A stretch of DNA of 64,000 bases from Plasmopara viticola (lineage: Eukaryota; Oomycota; Peronosporomycetes; Peronosporales; Peronosporaceae): assembly GCA_001695595.3 (NCBI GenBank), contig MBPM02000008.1:620001-684000 (forward strand). Reading direction: 5' to 3'. The notes under the pieces were generated by a model. The model did not search any database. It was not told the origin of the DNA and worked only from the letters and a program-made list of their open reading frames with translations. The first letter of the stretch is position 1. Each line of letters begins with the position of its first letter. Shown one piece after another: positions 60,265 to 64,000 of this stretch. A program made the position numbers and the translations under genes.

Positions 60265-61299
60265 TCACTTGTTTTTCAAAAAGGCTTGCCGGATGCCTTC
60301 GATAAGTTCGTCTTCGGGCTCGCTGTCGGTAGGGGGAAACTCGAAGTGAGAACCCGTAATCAGCTCGTACAAAAGGATATAGCGACGTGAAAGCTCTGTC
60401 ACGAGCTCCTTTGGAGCGTCAGGAAGGATAGCGTCGTTGTACGGATCGCAGTGCTCTTTGAACCAAAGACGAAGAAACTCCTTGTCAATGTTCTCGGGTG
60501 CCTTACCTTGGGCCATGCGTTCTTCGTACGAGTCGGCAAGCCAGTATCGACTCGAGTCGGGCGTGTGAATCTCGTCCACAAGGACAATTGCCCCCGTGGC
60601 CTCATTTAACCCGAATTCGTACTTAGTGTCGACTAGGATTAATCCACGTCGAGCCGCCTCCTCCTGGCCAAACGCAAAGAGCTCCAAGGCCTTTTGCTCA
60701 CAAAAGTCCCATTGCGCTTGGGTCATTCGTCCACTTTGCACGATTTCAGCGCCCGAAATTAATTCGTCGTGCTGAGCATCCTTGGTTGTAGGCGTCACGA
60801 GGTTCTGCGGTAGTTTCTGGTGCGGCTGATAGCCATCTTGAAGCTTGTGGCCACAGAATGCACGACTGCCGTTCTTGTAGTGCGTCCACATGCTCGTGCT
60901 CGTAGAGCCTGTAATGTAGCCACGGACCACAAACTCGACGGGGAACACCGTACACTTGGTACACAGCATGGCGGACGGATGCGGCACGCTTAAAAGGTGA
61001 TTGGCCACAATGTGCTTGGTGTGGTGGAACCACCAGACGCTCGTGAGCGTGAGGACACGACTCTTGAAAGGGACGGAAGTCAGCGCGCGGTCAAATGCGG
61101 ATTGACGGTCCGTGGCCACGAGCAGCACGCGGGAGTCTTCAAACACATACACGTCGCGGACTTTGCCTTGAATGTGCTTGAAGACAGGAAGAGTGTTACT
61201 GAGCGCGTCTAGTGAAGTAGATTTAAGCGTTCGACCCGCGTTAATCTTTGGCAAGTACGTCCGCGTGCGCTTCTCGGCTTGGGCCACGATTGTGCACAT
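60265..61299 (-). CDS. ADE1: SAICAR synthase (phosphoribosylaminoimidazole-succinocarboxamide synthase)
   Basis: De novo purine step joining CAIR and aspartate with ATP to give SAICAR. 344 aa, single exon, from ATG 61299 (MCTIVAQAEKR); GTG two codons earlier is less likely. Family motifs in order: GKVRDVYVFEDSRVLLVATD with RQSAFDR (ATP-binding region), CTVFPVEFVVRGYITGS, LILVDTKYEFGLN, and VDEIHTPDSSRYW. It is the monofunctional ADE1/PurC type, not the animal PAICS fusion. Its stop is 67 bp from the end of the NIPA-like gene, in convergent orientation. Confidence 0.95.
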   Translation of the reverse strand: MCTIVAQAEKRTRTYLPKINAGRTLKSTSLDALSNTLPVFKHIQGKVRDVYVFEDSRVLLVATDRQSAFDRALTSVPFKSRVLTLTSVWWFHHTKHIVANHLLSVPHPSAMLCTKCTVFPVEFVVRGYITGSTSTSMWTHYKNGSRAFCGHKLQDGYQPHQKLPQNLVTPTTKDAQHDELISGAEIVQSGRMTQAQWDFCEQKALELFAFGQEEAARRGLILVDTKYEFGLNEATGAIVLVDEIHTPDSSRYWLADSYEERMAQGKAPENIDKEFLRLWFKEHCDPYNDAILPDAPKELVTELSRRYILLYELITGSHFEFPPTDSEPEDELIEGIRQAFLKNK

Positions 61300-62634
61300 G
61301 ATCACAATGTCGTGTAGAAGATGATTGGTTCACACAGCAGCCTGAAATAGGACACAGATATATATTTACTCTATAGTAAGGATTTGCTTTCTGAGAAGGT
61401 TAATTGTTTATAAAAGGTTGCACGTTTGTATCAGGTCGACATTGGGTACAAACTTGCTTTACGTGAAAAATATTGGCAACAATTTTAGATGCAAGATTTA
61501 TTGGAGCTAGTTCAGGCGTTATATCTCGTTAAAGTGCACACTATCGAGTCATTCACTGGATTAGCTTACAAACTTAAGCCGCAACTTAGGATTAGCATCA
61601 CCACAGCTCAGTGACGATATTCTAGAATAGGGCTTTTAGCACAAGTTAAATAGCCTCCTCTAATTATAAAAAGTACTCACTATTACCAAGTTTAAGTTCC
61701 CTCTGATGAATACGATTTTTTTTTGCTCAGACAGTTGACGAATAGCGTTGACGTGGAGAACAATGATACAATAGTGATTTCTTTCTTAGTGCCGCGCGCA
61801 TGCTCACGTGCTACACGAGTAGCAAATGGGAGCGTAGTAACTCGATTAACGACACCAACGAAAAAGGATTACAGTTTGTCTGGATATCAACGTTATTAAG
61901 CGCAGCAGTTAAGGACTGAGATGGTAAGATGAAAAAAAAACGGTCAGCCAAAAAAAAAGATGGTGAAAGAAACAAACACGGCCCACGGTACTCGCTTTTT
62001 AATATTACTTTGATACATTTGGTTGGGTCTTGAAGCAAGATTTACGCAGACCTGACATCTGAGAATTCTTTTTTTGGCACTACCTCCTCTTGGTGCGGAT
62101 CCAAGTTGAGAGCGCCTCTGCCTACTAGTTGTCTTTATGCCTAAGGCACTTGCTGTTTAATTCACCGCCACATTGGCATCAATTTGCTCAAGACAGACCT
62201 TGCAGTACAAGCCATCGTCGTGCCGTAGTGGTTAAATTTGACTTTGAAAATTGTCAAAGTAGGGCACAGTCGAAAATATTTGCTGCAGCCTATTATCTCC
62301 ACTTCTATCTGTATCTACCACCCGCAGTTTACGACCTAAGAATTTACACGATAAATTGGTCGCAAGAGATGCGATGGTATATGCGTTGTCTTTCCAGGCT
62401 TTGTCGGCATTGGTAATAGAGTTTATAACCATCAGCAGGTTTTAGGCCGATTAGAATCTTGAAGATGACTAGGCCTAATCACTTGAAAGTTGCGTGCGAT
62501 ATTGCCTTGTGTCGCATGGATCTGAAATGTGACTTTACTCATTTTGTCGACACCTACTGAGAAACATCACGTCCGTATTTGTACGCCAGGTTGCACGATA
62601 ACGCGGATCCTAATTGACTTTGGACAACGGAGCA
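61300..62634. other. Gene-poor spacer upstream of SAICAR synthase
   Basis: It contains the SAICAR synthase promoter (an ATTGG box at about 61324). Otherwise no gene is recognised; frames are short and AT-rich with poly-A runs. Confidence 0.45.
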
Positions 62635-62642
62635 TTTAATAA

Positions 62643-63027
62643 GGGAGCCGCTAACTTCCACCCAGTCTGCGATTATACCGAACCCCTAACCCGAATACAC
62701 AACGGTGATTGGCTATAAATACCTCTATCGTGACCTTTGCTCAAATCTACTTTCCCCATGTCAATTTGAATGCACAGTCTGCTGTAGTCACTTTGAGAGA
62801 GAAAAACTCATTTTTTTGAGGACTATTAAGAGCATGTATTCTCACGCAGGCATGAATCAATGCCAAATGCCTCCAGACAGTGTTAGCGTGTGCGTTGGAG
62901 GTTACAGTCCTTAGATTTATTTTTAGGCAGTTGTAGCCAATCACCGTTGTGTATTGGGGTTAGGGGTTATATACAGTCGCAGACTGGGTGGAAGTTAGCG
63001 AAAACTGGGTGTAAGTTAGCGGCTTCC
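62643..63027. mobile_element. Non-autonomous DNA transposon with long terminal inverted repeats
   Basis: A 385-bp element flanked by the perfect 8-bp direct repeat TTTAATAA (62635-62642 and 63028-63035). The left end (GGGAGCCGCTAACTTCCACC...) and right end (reverse complement GGAAGCCGCTAACTTACACC...) are inverted repeats of roughly 75 bp. They include ATACACAACGGTGATTGGCTA on the left and its complement on the right. The right arm has an extra internal duplication of CGCTAACTTNCACCCAG. No transposase is encoded. The 8-bp duplication points to hAT-type, while long inverted repeats also fit Mutator-type. Confidence 0.85.
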
Positions 63028-63731
63028 TTTAATAAATGTACTGACTAAGATAAATATATTGACCAGTAAGATTGTGGAGTGGGACGCTATCGAGCCAAGT
63101 TTACGTCGCCAAGATTTCGCCAAGATTTGTAGAGTAGAATAGAAAATTGAAGTATACAATCTTTAAGATCTGTAATTGTCGAAATAAAATAACGACAGTC
63201 TAGAGCATTGATTCCCATGAAGACTTCGACGATGTATATATTCACCTACTCGAACATTTAGAATAGTACGCATCCAAGAGAATGAGCGTGTGCAACATTA
63301 TCATCGAGTTGAAGCGTCTGTAGAGATAAGCTACCTTAAAGACAACTTTGAAGGAGGGCTAAGCACTTGCTGATTTTGTACAATAGTAGCAGGCCCGACT
63401 ATCGTGAAGTTGCTGATTGGCGTCTATCGCAGCAAGAATTTCGAAATTAGTATCGGACACCGCTTTTGCCAATCCGAAAGTGTTTTGAAAGCCAGATTAT
63501 TGGATTGTATGCTGCGGTCCAAAAAAAATAAGTTAAAAGGATGCATTGCACCAACGGCAAGTTTGGTGGAATATCAAGCGCTGTTATATTTGTACGCTTA
63601 TAGGTGACGACGACACGGTGTAAAAAAGCAATGATACTCATGCAGTAGATTGATTTGCACTAATGCAAAATGAGAACTGCTCTGTTCTCGTCATGAGCTC
63701 TTGCCTTTACTGAAGCTTGTTCTGTAACCGT
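63028..63731. other. Short spacer before the right-edge gene
   Basis: No gene is recognised. The plus frame at 63404-63607 is AT-rich with no family match. Confidence 0.4.
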
Positions 63732-64000
63732 CTAGCAGTAGAAAAAGCCGCCAATAGGACGACCAAATAGGCAGCTTGAACCATAGATGGGACGACCGAC
63801 CGTATTCCAGTAGCCAAGTGGGTACCGCCATCCAAAACGAAAGCCACCAGCATACGGGAATCGAAAGGGGTGACGGAAGAATCGACCGCGACCTCCAACA
63901 AAGTGCTCTGTGCTCGTTTCAGGGATTGGCTCTTCATCACCTACGAGCATCGGTCCAGCCGGGAGCTCCTCCAAATTGGTCGGAGCCTCATTCTGGGCGT
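63732..64000 (-). CDS. 3' end of a probable secreted aromatic/Gly-rich protein (partial)
   Basis: An open frame enters from the right edge and stops at 63732; its start lies outside the window. The visible ~88 residues begin AQNEAPTNLEELPAGPML, which resembles sequence just after a signal-peptidase site. They then become rich in Gly, Phe, Tyr, Trp and Arg (FRHPFRFPYAGGFRFGWRYP, LGYWNTVGRPIYGSSC) and end GGFFYC. The composition fits a small structural or cell-wall-associated secreted protein. Two Cys near the end could pair. No RxLR or similar motif is visible in this part. Confidence 0.6.
   Translation of the reverse strand, partial: AQNEAPTNLEELPAGPMLVGDEEPIPETSTEHFVGGRGRFFRHPFRFPYAGGFRFGWRYPLGYWNTVGRPIYGSSCLFGRPIGGFFYC

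Noticed and set aside
62670..62700. Telomere-like CCCTAACCC string
   Set aside because: It is part of the transposon inverted repeat, not a tandem array of the telomere unit.

Overview
The window looks like nuclear DNA of an oomycete, most likely from the Peronosporales (Phytophthora or a downy mildew). The evidence is a full eukaryotic gene set (ribosomal protein uS4, a ubiquitin-L40 fusion, RACK1, prohibitin-2, TIM23, VPS41, a Qa-SNARE), very short introns of about 53 to 98 bp with mostly GTACGT/GTAAGT-type donors, GC-rich exons in AT-rich surroundings, and oomycete-flavoured proteins (an RWP-RK factor without the plant N-terminal part, a KIX-like/F-box-like/LRR protein). The genus is inference; no rRNA or mitochondrial marker is present.

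Layout. Genes sit in compact islands separated by long AT-rich, gene-poor stretches. Island 1 (2.9-11.4 kb): a coiled-coil protein of unknown function, TIM23, prohibitin-2 divergent from ribosomal protein S9/uS4, and VPS41. Island 2 (22.8-26.0 kb): LAMTOR3, an EXS-domain membrane protein and an inositol monophosphatase. Island 3 (30.7-38.9 kb): a syntaxin-5-like SNARE, a HIG1-domain protein divergent from mitochondrial ATP synthase subunit d, a twin-CX9C protein, an unknown 94-aa protein, a small membrane-anchored protein, ubiquitin-L40 and RACK1. Island 4 (45.0-47.2 kb): a paralogue of that small membrane protein, convergent with the KIX/F-box/LRR gene. Island 5 (57.8-61.3 kb): an RWP-RK regulator, a NIPA-like transporter with a frameshift, and SAICAR synthase. 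The 3' end of a probable secreted aromatic/Gly-rich protein gene enters from the right edge.

Functional themes. Five genes concern mitochondria (TIM23, PHB2, HIG1, ATP synthase d, twin-CX9C), in two clusters. Four concern endolysosomal/Golgi traffic and lysosome-surface signalling (VPS41, LAMTOR3, syntaxin 5, EXS protein). Three belong to the translation apparatus (uS4, eL40-ubiquitin, RACK1). Exon-intron models were built by hand from splice signals plus family conservation; frames close exactly in every model reported as confident.

The gene-poor spacers hold the structural novelty. There are four copies of a ~325-bp retroposon (15.4, 29.8, 34.5 and 51.2 kb), each with its own 10-14 bp target-site duplication, a pentanucleotide 3' tail and, in three copies, an intact 71-codon reading frame. 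There is also a separate SINE with a tRNA-like head (53.4 kb, 16-bp duplication), a 385-bp element with long inverted repeats and an 8-bp duplication (62.6 kb), several fold-back elements, and several short tandem duplications, one of which doubles a CCAAT box in a promoter.
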